Positions 9,601 through 17,730 of a DNA stretch of 36,241 nt are shown here, in pieces. The stretch comes from CAYVKM01 sp964452045 (GTDB taxonomy: Bacteria > Calditrichota > Calditrichia > RBG-13-44-9): contig CAYVKM010000032.1 in assembly GCA_964452045.1 (NCBI GenBank), positions 1 through 36,241 on the forward strand, in the 5' to 3' direction. Positions within the stretch are counted from its first letter, which is position 1. Every line of letters starts with the position of its first letter. The notes below the pieces were generated by a model that saw only the letters and a program-made list of their open reading frames with translations, was not told the origin of the DNA and ran no database searches. The translations under genes and the position numbers were made by a program.

Positions 9601-10274
9601 ACAAGGTGGAGAAAGCGCAGGATATATTATCCAAATTTGCCGAAAGGTATCCCAACAGCTCATTAAAAGCCAATATCTTTGTTACACTTGGCGGTCTATA
9701 TTACCGGGCGGAAAAACGGGAAATGGCGGTGAATGCATTTCAACGGGGAGTTGCGGAAGCAAAAGATCCGGAAACCCACAAGCTGGCATTGTCCAATCTG
9801 ATTGTGGTTTATCGCGATCTGGGTTTGTGGGATGGAGCGCTGAACGAAGCCAGAACTTATGTGAAGGAATTTCCGGATGCCCAGGATGCCATGGATAAAA
9901 AGATTATCATTGGTTCTGCTTTGATCAATCTGAACCGCTTTTCGGAAGCGGTGGATTATCTGCGCAATCTGAAATTTGAGGCGAATAGTGATCAGGAACC
10001 GGAAATTCAATTCTATATCGGAGAGGCCTATTTTAATTCTGGGCAATATGAAAGTGCTATCCGGGAATTTGTGAAAATTCCCCTGCTTTCCAAGCAGACA
10101 AAATTACAGTGGGAAGCCAGTGCCCTATATTATTCAGGTCAGTCATACGAGAAATTGGGCCGGAGAGATGATGCCATCCGGATGTATCAGGAAATCGTGG
10201 ATCGACCGGGTATTCTGGTGGACCTGAAACGGGAAGCACAGAAGCGGATCAGTCAATTGAAGGACTCTGGTTGA
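6609..10274 (+). CDS. Very large exported tetratricopeptide-repeat protein
   Basis: A 1221-aa protein with a signal peptide (residues 1-20, ends GFSQ) and TPR-type helical repeats over essentially its whole length. Many have the YbgF/BamD-like consensus A-x-x-x-F-x-x-x-x-x-x-Y-P-x-S-x-x-x-x-x-A-x-Y-x-L-G, beginning with A-A-Q-Q-F-S-L-F-V-N-K-Y-P-E-S at about residues 44-58. No enzyme domain or transmembrane helix follows the signal peptide. The protein is therefore a periplasmic or outer-membrane-facing scaffold; BamD- and CpoB-like roles in envelope assembly are known for short relatives, but this one is far longer and a specific role is inference. Its ribosome site GGAG (6597-6600) lies in the last codons of pcrA, so expression is likely tied to the helicase. 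The next gene, 72 nt downstream, also carries TPRs. Confidence 0.85.
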   Translation: MSKKLVIVFMIVLLVAPGFSQRYGESDDFSYALKLYNEGFFDIAAQQFSLFVNKYPESEQLPDAKYYLGLSLFNVKDYENARVEFQSMAVSFPDNKRAPEAWLKVGQSYEKLGKMEDAARAYETVKVLYPKDPNAPEALFNAAQIYFRIRAYDKAELVLQDFLDRYPESSNYPDGRLLYASLQMEKGNFDQAYKEFDKVLKSGADTDVQAKAYLGLGKFYFKLGQMSRAREQFETVLNKYKTTSAAFEALIKNSELLALSRNYDTAIKLINANSGQFKSQRQKADIKLTLAAIYYFQEDYFSARKALEDVQSAALSDSVQSRITFYLANIYQKEGKFNQSQTYFKNLLNEDKLKSAGAEYLSTAEKQLGYSYLKSGAFDQGYGALKEYVSAHPDDPALGAILSDLFQAAIANGKERLAENVYQEILQKVPKYDYRDDLVFQLGKFYFRQKDYPNAARYFQEVINDYYCSAKYDSAKTYASIISDFFNVGQNLGVNKLARLMGRMLTGENAAQLQLELARIYLHDLKDFSEAIQTGNQIIQSSNDSTTLGEAYHLLGESYLKLSRYKAFFNQDNTNENALAHESLKKAMNYVNSVPNKDSLAFTFLKETIQNSGQENIPTDKKIQFWVHFKTTYPKSKYLEQASFYLADLYQQTGQTKLALQQLEGSKNVQDPMLAGNAYYEIAKIYYEKNDIENAAGILKEFLLKIDTHPLRANAFGLLAKIRENEGNYEEAAQFWARLRKEYDYSPAAHAALNRIPEVYLMAGKNDAVIEYTKPFIQNHTSEDILLRQLNEIQEPVFYFYAGKAYYNMQKDDLARRELINYLYYTTDNTYNDESLFLLAEMASASGDQDAALLHLQLIARNSTSPFFIQALSKTADIYFERSDFENAQKYYSQLIANTPDTEQQIQFRANEMICLINQGQLKLFDSKVSQFKKDYRKNPDLDNFLASFEFEIGKYYYKNKNYNAAIKRFDKVANKYEKTDYADDGEYYLGLTYATTNKVEKAQDILSKFAERYPNSSLKANIFVTLGGLYYRAEKREMAVNAFQRGVAEAKDPETHKLALSNLIVVYRDLGLWDGALNEARTYVKEFPDAQDAMDKKIIIGSALINLNRFSEAVDYLRNLKFEANSDQEPEIQFYIGEAYFNSGQYESAIREFVKIPLLSKQTKLQWEASALYYSGQSYEKLGRRDDAIRMYQEIVDRPGILVDLKREAQKRISQLKDSG

Positions 10275-10346
10275 GATAAATTTAAATTGTGATAAATTGA
10301 ATATAATGATTATATTGCAAACGTACATAATTTCGGAGGGGATTGA

Positions 10347-11654
10347 ATGAAAAAACTGATCTCGATCTTGATCTTGGGCTCACTGTTAGCAATGCTGATT
10401 CAGTGCGGTGGAGTGAAAAAACTGACTCCGGAAGAGTACAACAAATTATCTCCTCAGGAAAGAGTGACCTACCTGGAGAAATATACCGCTAAAAATCCGT
10501 CTGATATCGATGCCAAAAAGGAACTTTATAAGGAATATCTGGCCCTCGATATGCCGGATAAAGCCATTCAGGTGATGCAGAGCATTATTGAGACAAATGC
10601 CAACGAGCCGGATGTCCAGTTTGAGTACGGTGAGATGATGATGCGGCGGGGGGAGACCATGATAGCTTATAAGGCATTCCGCGATGCCTTGAATTCATCC
10701 GGCGGAACCCGCTACGCCTCCCAGGTATCGAACTATCTTGGTGGCAAATACAGCATTCAGCAGATCACCAGCTCCAAGGCAGATGAAGCCTTTCCGGTAT
10801 TTTCGCCGGATGGCAGTAAAATCTACTACCAAACCAATGAAAGCGGGAACTGGGATATTGCCGAAAGGGATCTGGCCAGTGGTGAAACCCGGATGGTACT
10901 CCAGACCAGTGCTGATGAAGAATTGCCTTTTATCAGCCCGGATGGAAAGCAGATGGTTTATACCTCCAATGCCGACGACCGCCGTCCGATTGACGATAAG
11001 TTTAAAGTCCGGGAAATTTATCTGATGGATTTTCAAACCGGATTTACCAAAAATCTGACTGAATCCATTGCCGACGACTGGCTGCCAAGATACAGCCATA
11101 ATGGTAATTTTATTATATTTGTCTCGGAACGCAGTGATCTTCGCAGTGTTCCATATACCGAAAAACATAGCGATGTTTATAAGATGGAAAGTGATGGCGA
11201 TTTTCATCTGCGACTTACCGATGATGACAGCAACGATGGGGGCGGATGCTTTAGTGTGGACGATAGCAAGGTTTTCTTCCATTCCAACCGGAACGGCACT
11301 TATGATATTTTTGTTATGAAAGCAGACGGTACCCTCCCGATGACTGTGCTGGGTACGCCTGAATCCAACGAGGTTAACCCGTTTGTTTCTCCGGATTCAA
11401 TTCACTTTGTTTTTTTCAGCGATCAGGGCGGAAGTTATGACATTTATCAGGCAAATGTGGACGGAAGTAATCTGGAAAGATTAACCTTCAGTCCGGCCCA
11501 GAATACCAATCCTGCCTATTCCCCAGATGGGACCTTAGTTGCATATCAATCGAATCAGAATGGGAATTACGATATTTTTATGGTAAACCTGAAATCTACC
11601 AGCGAACCGACCGCCAGAGAGCTGGTAAATCGGTTGGATAACTTATTACGTTAA
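10347..11654 (+). CDS. TPR plus TolB-like beta-propeller (PD40) lipoprotein
   Basis: A 435-aa protein. Residues 1-20 are a lipoprotein-type signal ending in Cys20 (M-L-I-Q-C; Gln at -1 is unusual). Residues about 25-130 are short TPR helices. Residues about 135-425 hold six WD40-like PD40 blades, each with an F-S-P-D-G-like turn: F-S-P-D-G-S-K-I-Y-Y, I-S-P-D-G-K-Q-M-V-Y, Y-S-H-N-G-N-F-I-I-F, F-S-V-D-D-S-K-V-F-F, V-S-P-D-S-I-H-F-V-F and Y-S-P-D-G-T-L-V-A-Y. This is the propeller of TolB, which binds Pal and Tol proteins at the outer membrane; here no TolB N-terminal domain or OmpA domain is fused. The start follows a strong GGAGGGG (10335-10341). The gene shares direction and TPR content with the upstream 1221-aa gene and may work with it at the envelope. 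A strong terminator follows. Confidence 0.85.
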   Translation: MKKLISILILGSLLAMLIQCGGVKKLTPEEYNKLSPQERVTYLEKYTAKNPSDIDAKKELYKEYLALDMPDKAIQVMQSIIETNANEPDVQFEYGEMMMRRGETMIAYKAFRDALNSSGGTRYASQVSNYLGGKYSIQQITSSKADEAFPVFSPDGSKIYYQTNESGNWDIAERDLASGETRMVLQTSADEELPFISPDGKQMVYTSNADDRRPIDDKFKVREIYLMDFQTGFTKNLTESIADDWLPRYSHNGNFIIFVSERSDLRSVPYTEKHSDVYKMESDGDFHLRLTDDDSNDGGGCFSVDDSKVFFHSNRNGTYDIFVMKADGTLPMTVLGTPESNEVNPFVSPDSIHFVFFSDQGGSYDIYQANVDGSNLERLTFSPAQNTNPAYSPDGTLVAYQSNQNGNYDIFMVNLKSTSEPTARELVNRLDNLLR

Positions 11655-11678
11655 GTTGATTTATACTTATAATATTTG

Positions 11679-11710
11679 AAAACCCTCTGATAGACTTCAG
11701 AGGGTTTTTT
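11679..11710 (+). terminator. Strong intrinsic terminator
   Basis: AAAACCCTCTGA (11679-11690) pairs perfectly with TCAGAGGGTTTT (11697-11708) around a 6-nt loop, and the T run continues to 11710. It closes the plus-strand operon and, because the opposite strand also ends in T's, may also stop the convergent gene at 11783. Confidence 0.9.
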
Positions 11711-11782
11711 CTTTTAAAGCACTTTCAAATGTTCATGCTCTAGAACTCTCAGTCTGATGAGTCGAAAATTACCGCAATAATA

Positions 11783-12082
11783 TTAAATAATATCCTTTAG
11801 TCCCTGCGAACCAACATACAAACTACCCACACCACACAGATGAAAAGCTACCCTCAAAGTCTCAGCGATCTCTTCCTTACTGGCGCCTTCCCGTATGGCA
11901 GATTGTGCCAGGGATTTTACACCATTAATTGCCCCGTGGGCTGCATCGAATGCCATAGCCATCAGATATTTGTATTTTTTGGGTAGGACCCCTTCCCCGT
12001 AAATAAGGTCATTTGTTTTTTCCAGATGATCCATTATTACCGGATCCAACTTTCTTAAAGTGCTTAAAGGATGTTCCGCCAT
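11783..12082 (-). CDS. Carboxymuconolactone decarboxylase (CMD/AhpD-fold) family protein without the redox cysteines
   Basis: A 99-aa protein of the CMD family: A-F-D-A-A-H-G-A-I-N-G-V-K-S-L-A in the position of the AhpD active-site helix, then A-I-R-E-G-A-S-K-E-E-I-A-E-T-L-R-V-A, the family's most conserved stretch. AhpD peroxidases use a C-x-x-C pair at the start of that helix; here the pair is absent and only the His remains, so peroxidase activity is unlikely. Its real substrate is unknown. The start is fixed by a perfect AGGAGGT complement at 12089-12095, 6 nt from the ATG. It lies 62 nt downstream of the alpha/beta hydrolase gene on the same strand and may be in one transcript with it. 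Confidence 0.8.
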   Translation of the reverse strand: MAEHPLSTLRKLDPVIMDHLEKTNDLIYGEGVLPKKYKYLMAMAFDAAHGAINGVKSLAQSAIREGASKEEIAETLRVAFHLCGVGSLYVGSQGLKDII

Positions 12083-12144
12083 TTTGGTACCTCCTGCTGA
12101 TTTTTAGTGGTTATCAACCTTCAATTATTGAATTAATAATTCTA

Positions 12145-13089
12145 TCAGGGATTTATGACTCCTTTTTCAAATAGCCATTTTTGACTGATCTGCACCAGTT
12201 TCATGGTCAGTTCAGGCTTGTTTGGATGCATATGCCCCTCATCCAGTATGATAATTGTTTTAGGCTCAGGAATTAATTGATGCAGTTTTCTCCAGCTGTA
12301 TTCTGAAACCTGATGATCTTTTGTCCCATTGATAATCAGGAATTCATTATTCATATGTGGTAAATGTAAAGCCGGTTCAACCGGGTAAATAGCGGTAGTA
12401 GCAATCCAGACCACCATCGTTCGAAAGGGCTGGGAAAGATTTTTCAGGTTGGTTTTGAGCAGATCAAAAATATCAGCCCCTGCATAGGCGATGACGCCCG
12501 GTTGTAAACTTACTTTTTTATAGGCAGCAAGATGGTAAACCGAGGGAATGAACATCGCCCCAAAGCTATAACCGATAATGCAGGTTCGCTCCTCATCTGT
12601 CCAGATTTGCTGATCAACCCATTTCTTGAGCGTCACAACCTGGCTTGGTACGCTTAATACAGATCGTCGGATGATCGGGATTTGGTTGACCGCCGCACCA
12701 TCATACCAGTACCGAGGACTGTAAGGGTATCTGTAAATAATGATAACATTATTTCCAGGATTCGGAATCAGCTGAAAATTTTGAATGCCGATTTCCAGAC
12801 CACCTAAAATAATTACTACCGGTAATCCTCGTGGTGGAGTTTCAGCCGGTTGGCTGATAAGCGCTTCTATCTTACCGATGCGTTCTGTGCTCAGAATAAT
12901 CTTCCGGTAGGTGGAAAGCAGATTTGAGGTGAGTATACTATCTGACGTCAGAGTGACCTTTCCGGGATCCATATCGATGGCCTTTATTGGGTTGCGATGA
13001 TGTTCCCAGATGGCCCAACTGCCGATCAGGATCAGCATTAAAAACAGCAGGATAGTAATAACCAGTAAAATGGACTTGAAGATTTTCAT
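12145..13089 (-). CDS. Membrane-anchored alpha/beta hydrolase
   Basis: A 314-aa protein. Residues about 5-27 are an uncleaved hydrophobic anchor, so the enzyme faces the periplasm. The catalytic triad can be proposed: nucleophile Ser175 in G-Y-S-F-G, Asp258 in N-G-T-K-D-H and His286 in E-G-H-M-H-P. The oxyanion strand is V-V-I-I-L-G-G-L-E (from residue 91). This is the general esterase/lipase/peptidase fold; the substrate cannot be told. The ATG at 13089 is preceded by GAGGT (complement of 13096-13100). The methyltransferase gene upstream on the same strand ends 150 nt before it; a separate promoter is possible, but I could not identify one. Confidence 0.75.
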   Translation of the reverse strand: MKIFKSILLVITILLFLMLILIGSWAIWEHHRNPIKAIDMDPGKVTLTSDSILTSNLLSTYRKIILSTERIGKIEALISQPAETPPRGLPVVIILGGLEIGIQNFQLIPNPGNNVIIIYRYPYSPRYWYDGAAVNQIPIIRRSVLSVPSQVVTLKKWVDQQIWTDEERTCIIGYSFGAMFIPSVYHLAAYKKVSLQPGVIAYAGADIFDLLKTNLKNLSQPFRTMVVWIATTAIYPVEPALHLPHMNNEFLIINGTKDHQVSEYSWRKLHQLIPEPKTIIILDEGHMHPNKPELTMKLVQISQKWLFEKGVINP

Positions 13090-13239
13090 TGAACAACCTC
13101 GTGGTAAGTTACATAATTCAGATCAAAATTTCAAACGGTGGTATCTGGTTGACAAATTGTGATTTGATTGGAGGACTGGAAAAGAATAATTGGAGCAGCT
13201 TTAGCGATCTGGAAGGATTGAAAATTGTTACGATGCAAG

Positions 13240-13971
13240 TTAAGCTTTACGGCTGATCAGAATCAGGGAGGTAGGTTTATCAATCAGCAGATTAAAAATT
13301 CTGTCCATCAGCTTCCAGGAAGTGAAGGGTAAGTTTTTTAGGAGCAGGTTAAAGTGCAGACGATTCGGTACTTTGTTGCAGTTTTTGGCAAATTTTTCGG
13401 GTTCCATGCCTGCAGATCTAATCAATTCGGCCAGCTTGGTTTCATCAAAAGAATGAAAATGGGAGTGAGTAGGGGTCGGTTTATTACAATGGACGCAAAT
13501 CTGATAGGATATTTTTTCCTTATAGGGAACAGAAACGATATAAATCCCATCTTTTTTCAAAACCCGCTGAATTTCCTGAAGTACCGGTAATGGTTCCGCA
13601 ATATGTTCCAGTACCTCGGACATAATAACCAGATCATGGACCCCGGATTGAAAGGGCAGAGAATAGCCATCCGCACAAACAGGGAAAATCGGAATAGTTG
13701 CCTTATCTTTAATTTTTTTTAAATTTCCCAAAGGAATATCTAAGGGAAAGTATCCTGGTCCTATATCTGACAAAGATTCAAGAGCAAAGCCACCTCCACT
13801 GCCTATCTCTAGGATTCTGTCCGATTTCTTCGGCTGAGAAAGGTGGAAAAATTCCTGATATCGCCTTCGGATCTCCTGAAGCATAAATTTGTCCGGGGCA
13901 AAGAAATCGTAATATTCGCCATCCAATTGATAATGTTGGATATGATTAAACTGTTTATCTGTTTCTTCCAT
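13240..13971 (-). CDS. Class I SAM-dependent methyltransferase
   Basis: A 243-aa cytoplasmic methyltransferase of the Methyltransf_11 type. Motif I is E-I-G-S-G-G-G (residues 55-61), which binds S-adenosylmethionine; the acidic motif II is the P-L-D-I of strand 2; motif IV region is D-L-V-I-M-S-E-V-L-E-H-I, followed by the usual L-K-K-D-G-I-Y-I-V-S-V-P. After that comes C159-x-x-C162 with His169, His171 and His173 (H-S-H-F-H-S-F-D), a C-x-H-C...H...H-S-F-D element seen in many relatives and probably metal-binding or structural. The acceptor substrate is unknown. It is transcribed divergently from uvrB, with 215 nt between the two starts. Confidence 0.85.
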   Translation of the reverse strand: MEETDKQFNHIQHYQLDGEYYDFFAPDKFMLQEIRRRYQEFFHLSQPKKSDRILEIGSGGGFALESLSDIGPGYFPLDIPLGNLKKIKDKATIPIFPVCADGYSLPFQSGVHDLVIMSEVLEHIAEPLPVLQEIQRVLKKDGIYIVSVPYKEKISYQICVHCNKPTPTHSHFHSFDETKLAELIRSAGMEPEKFAKNCNKVPNRLHFNLLLKNLPFTSWKLMDRIFNLLIDKPTSLILISRKA

Positions 13972-14186
13972 AGATTTCCGGGAAATGGCTTATCTTTTTG
14001 GTTCCATTTTAATATCTAAATCAAACTGAACATAATGTCTATTTTATCAGTTACAGTTAACAATTGCAATGAACTTTTTTTAAATCAGGGCTATTAAAAT
14101 AAGTTATTTTTGACGAAATGATTTCACAGCTAAAGCTTGTTTTGTTTGCACTGACGCTCTAAATTTACGAGATTTGAAAAGAGAAA

Positions 14187-16178
14187 ATGATGACCGATTT
14201 TAAACTGGTTTCCAAATATAAACCCACTGGTGATCAACCTGAAGCAATTGAACAGTTGGTAAAAGGTATCGTCGAGAACCAGAAGTTCCAGACCCTTCTG
14301 GGCGTTACCGGGAGCGGTAAAACCTTTACCATGGCCAACCTGATTGAGCGGGCGAAAAAGCCGACCCTGATCATTTCCCACAACAAAACGCTGGCTGCAC
14401 AGCTCTATGGGGAGTTTAAACAATTTTTTCCCGATAATGCGGTGGAATACTTTATCAGTTATTTCGATTATTATCAGCCGGAAGCCTACGTTCCGCAAAC
14501 CGACACCTACATTGAAAAAGACAGTTCGATAAATGATGAAATTGAAAGATTGCGACTAAAAGCATCAGCTTCGGTGATGTCCCGGCGGGACGTGATTATC
14601 GTTGCCAGTGTCTCCTGCATTTATGGTATTGGTTCTCCCGAAGATTATCGAGACATGGTAGTATTGATTAAAAAAGGTGAACAATTCAATCGTTTTAAAA
14701 TTTTTCATGAACTTATCGACATCCATTATACCCGGAATGATATGAGTCCGGGGCGTGGTACCTTCCGGGTGAGGGGCGATGTTATCGAGATCTACCCGGC
14801 CTATGAGAAATACGCTATTCGCATCGATACATTTGGTGATGATATCGAAAATATCAGCTATATTGATGTGCTTACCGGTGAGATCCTGGACGAGGTCGAT
14901 CAGGTGATGATTTTCCCCGCCAGTCATTATGTGACCACCCGTGAGAAAATGGAGCGCGCCATGCATTCCATCAAAGCTGAACTCAAGGCAACTCTCGAAA
15001 ATTTACGAAAAGAAGGCAAGCTGTTGGAAGCGCAGCGTTTGGAACAGCGAACTAATTTCGATCTGGAGATGATACAGGAAATCGGTTATTGTTCGGGGAT
15101 CGAAAATTATTCCAGACACATTTCCGGTCGAGCTCCGGGAGAACCGCCGTACACACTGATTGATTTTTTTCCCGATGATTTTCTCTGCATTATCGATGAA
15201 TCTCATCAAACCATTCCCCAACTCCATTCTATGTATAACGGGGATTATTCCCGTAAAAAAACGCTGGTGGATTTCGGATTCAGATTACCCAGCGCCCTGG
15301 ATAACCGGCCCCTGAAATTTGATGAATTTATGGAAAAAATGAAGCAGGTTATTTTTGTATCTGCCACACCGTCCGAATTTGAAATCGAAAGAAGTAACGG
15401 CGTGGTGGTGGATCAGATAATCCGGCCAACCGGGCTCATCGATCCGGAAATTGAAGTGAGGCCCACCAAGGGTCAGATTGATGATTTGATTGAAGAAATC
15501 CGGCAAAGAGTTGAAAAGAAGGAGCGGGTACTGGTGCTTACCCTCACCAAACGTATGGCCGAGGATTTAACGGATTATCTTCAGAATTTGAATATCCGGG
15601 CCCAGTATCTGCATTCGGAAATCGATTCATTGGAAAGGGTGGATATTCTGCGGGATTTGCGGTTGTCCGAATTTGATGTCCTGATTGGCATTAATCTTCT
15701 GCGGGAGGGTCTTGATCTTCCGGAAGTCTCTCTGGTGGCCATCCTGGATGCGGACAAGGAAGGTTTTCTGCGGTCGGAAGTCGCCCTATTGCAGATATCC
15801 GGGAGGGCTGCCCGGAATGTTAATGGTAAGGTTATATTTTACGGGGATATTGTTACCCGGTCCATGCAGAAGACAATCGACGAGACTCGCCGTCGGCGAA
15901 AGAAACAGCTGGCTTATAACAAAGCCCATGGTATTATGCCCCAAACGATCTATAAGACGGTTGATGAGATTATGAAAACGACATCGGTGGCTGATATGAG
16001 CGGTCGCTATAAAACCAAAAAAGCGGTCAGGGAATTTGATTATATGGATAAACTCACCGGTCAGGAACTTGTCGAACAGTTGGAAAAAGAGATGCAAACT
16101 GCGGCAGAAAATCTGGAATTTGAAAGAGCAGCAAAACTACGCGATCAGATCCGTAAATTAAAAGGCAGTCTTACTTGA
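14187..16178 (+). CDS. uvrB: Excinuclease ABC subunit B
   Basis: A 663-aa UvrB, the damage-verification helicase of nucleotide excision repair that takes DNA from UvrA and recruits UvrC. Visible features are Walker A G-V-T-G-S-G-K-T (residues 39-46), the damage-probing beta-hairpin region Y-F-D-Y-Y-Q-P-E-A-Y-V-P-Q-T-D, the D-E-S-H box (337-340), helicase motif V/VI (G-R-A-A-R-N-V-N-G-K-V) and a C-terminal UVR coiled coil that binds UvrC (about 625-660, E-F-E-R-A-A-K-L-R-D-Q-I). Length and motifs are normal. Two ATGs (14187 and 14190) are in tandem; the choice changes one residue. The stop overlaps the TTG start of the following TPR gene. I found no convincing SOS (LexA) box upstream. Confidence 0.97.
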   Translation: MMTDFKLVSKYKPTGDQPEAIEQLVKGIVENQKFQTLLGVTGSGKTFTMANLIERAKKPTLIISHNKTLAAQLYGEFKQFFPDNAVEYFISYFDYYQPEAYVPQTDTYIEKDSSINDEIERLRLKASASVMSRRDVIIVASVSCIYGIGSPEDYRDMVVLIKKGEQFNRFKIFHELIDIHYTRNDMSPGRGTFRVRGDVIEIYPAYEKYAIRIDTFGDDIENISYIDVLTGEILDEVDQVMIFPASHYVTTREKMERAMHSIKAELKATLENLRKEGKLLEAQRLEQRTNFDLEMIQEIGYCSGIENYSRHISGRAPGEPPYTLIDFFPDDFLCIIDESHQTIPQLHSMYNGDYSRKKTLVDFGFRLPSALDNRPLKFDEFMEKMKQVIFVSATPSEFEIERSNGVVVDQIIRPTGLIDPEIEVRPTKGQIDDLIEEIRQRVEKKERVLVLTLTKRMAEDLTDYLQNLNIRAQYLHSEIDSLERVDILRDLRLSEFDVLIGINLLREGLDLPEVSLVAILDADKEGFLRSEVALLQISGRAARNVNGKVIFYGDIVTRSMQKTIDETRRRRKKQLAYNKAHGIMPQTIYKTVDEIMKTTSVADMSGRYKTKKAVREFDYMDKLTGQELVEQLEKEMQTAAENLEFERAAKLRDQIRKLKGSLT

Positions 16179-17722
16179 AAGCACTTCCAGGAATTCTATA
16201 TGTATCAGTATTACTGATTTTGTGCTTATCTTCGGCGAGCTTGGCCGGTGATGCTGATAAGCAGCTTGATCTGATGATCCGGGAAGGGAAAAGAGCGATC
16301 TATAATTTTGACCTGGATAGTGCCCTTACCATTTTTCAAGATGTGCAGAAAAAATACCCTGATTTGCCCCAGGGATATTTTTACGAAGCCTATATAACCA
16401 CCATTTACTTTTCCCAGGATAAGTCCAACGGTAAAATAGATTCCTTATTACATACCACAGTAGATAAATCAATAAAACTATCCGAGGCATATCGGAAAGA
16501 GGTTGGTGATACGCCCGAAGCCATGTACTATTTAGGTGTTTCCCATGGCATTATGGGAATATATCATGTTCTGAATAAAAGTTATATCAATGCCTATATC
16601 CATGGAAGAAAAGGCAAAAATTTCCTGCAGGATGCGGTGAAGTTGGATTCCACCTATTATGATGCCTATATCGGACTAGGGATATTTCACTACTATGTTG
16701 ACTTGTTGCCTGGTGTGGTCAAATTCGTGGCCAAAATACTTGGATTTGAAGGCGACCGGGAAAAGGGCATTCGGGAAATTTTACTAACTGCTCACAAAGG
16801 CAAGTATTTCCGGGTGGAAGCTGAATTTTCCTATGCCGCCTTACGTTATTTCCTGGAAGGGGAACAATCCGAGGGATTAGCCATTTTCCGCAAGTTAAAG
16901 CAAGAGTTTCCCCGGAATCCAGCGGTTACCTTGTTGATTGGCTACCATTACCGGCGTAATGGGCAGGTAACATCTGCGATTTCCTATTTCCGGCAAGTAC
17001 CGGATATTTTTACCGATAAGTTGCCACAGATAACCGTTATGAAGTACTATAATCTGGGAGTTTGTTACTTCCGCCTGAATGAATTTGATAAAGCCGAACC
17101 CTATTTTAATTTGCTGCTGGATAGTAGTCTACGGAAATCGCGGTTTTATCAGGCAGCCTTGGCTTATTATAAAGGGCTATTGGGAGCAATTAATGGGGAT
17201 AAAATAGCGGCGGAATATTATTTACGTATGATATATAATAACAAAGATATGCAGTATTGGTACAATAGCTCCCGCCTGTTTGTGGATCATCCCATAGATT
17301 CTATCTCCATCAAGTATGTCCTGGCAGAGAATGATATTTTTACTGCTAATTTCAATCCGGCAGAAAAGGAAGTAAATGAATTGTTGGCTTTGCTTAAAAG
17401 GAATCCAACACCGATTCAGAACAAAGATCTGGTTTATTTAATTTATGATCTGGAAGCCCGGTTAAATTTCAGGCAAAATAAGGTAGAGCAGGCTAAAGCG
17501 GTGTATGATAAATTCAGCAAGCAGATGTCGGATATCAAAGATGAATTTCAGAGGGCCTGGGTTTATATAGGATACGCTCGGGTACTGCGGGAGGCGAAAC
17601 AGCTGCAGGAATCGGAAGATCTGTTATCCAAAGCGGGCAAAGTGGATGATGAATATACCCGGTTGATAGTTGAACGTGAATTATACATCATAAAGCGTCT
17701 AAAACGTCAGGAAAAAGCATAG
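16175..17722 (+). CDS. Exported TPR-repeat protein, translationally coupled to uvrB
   Basis: A 515-aa protein starting at TTG 16175, which overlaps the uvrB stop as TTGA. The start is chosen because it yields a good signal peptide (residues 1-24, ends A-S-L-A-G) and no ATG or GTG lies near. The mature part is helical with TPR-like units, e.g. A-L-T-I-F-Q-D-V-Q-K-K-Y-P-D-L-P-Q-G-Y-F, G-V-C-Y-F-R-L-N-E-F-D-K-A-E-P-Y-F and A-K-A-V-Y-D-K-F. A middle region (about 150-200) with D-S-T-Y-Y-D-A-Y-I-G-L-G-I-F-H-Y-Y is well preserved in unnamed exported proteins of this kind. No catalytic motif is visible. Function is unknown. It is sandwiched between a repair gene and purD, so its position gives no pathway clue. 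Confidence 0.8.
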   Translation: MKALPGILYVSVLLILCLSSASLAGDADKQLDLMIREGKRAIYNFDLDSALTIFQDVQKKYPDLPQGYFYEAYITTIYFSQDKSNGKIDSLLHTTVDKSIKLSEAYRKEVGDTPEAMYYLGVSHGIMGIYHVLNKSYINAYIHGRKGKNFLQDAVKLDSTYYDAYIGLGIFHYYVDLLPGVVKFVAKILGFEGDREKGIREILLTAHKGKYFRVEAEFSYAALRYFLEGEQSEGLAIFRKLKQEFPRNPAVTLLIGYHYRRNGQVTSAISYFRQVPDIFTDKLPQITVMKYYNLGVCYFRLNEFDKAEPYFNLLLDSSLRKSRFYQAALAYYKGLLGAINGDKIAAEYYLRMIYNNKDMQYWYNSSRLFVDHPIDSISIKYVLAENDIFTANFNPAEKEVNELLALLKRNPTPIQNKDLVYLIYDLEARLNFRQNKVEQAKAVYDKFSKQMSDIKDEFQRAWVYIGYARVLREAKQLQESEDLLSKAGKVDDEYTRLIVERELYIIKRLKRQEKA

Positions 17723-17730
17723 GAGTAGTG

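Noticed and set aside
10695..11282. A 195-codon open frame on the opposite strand inside the TolB-like gene
   Set aside because: It overlaps a well-supported propeller gene, has no ribosome site and no recognisable family pattern; codon bias of the real gene explains it.
13972..14186. SOS (LexA) box between the methyltransferase gene and uvrB
   Set aside because: GAACATAATGTCT near 14028 looks like half of a GAAC/GTTC site, but the second half does not fit at either common spacing.
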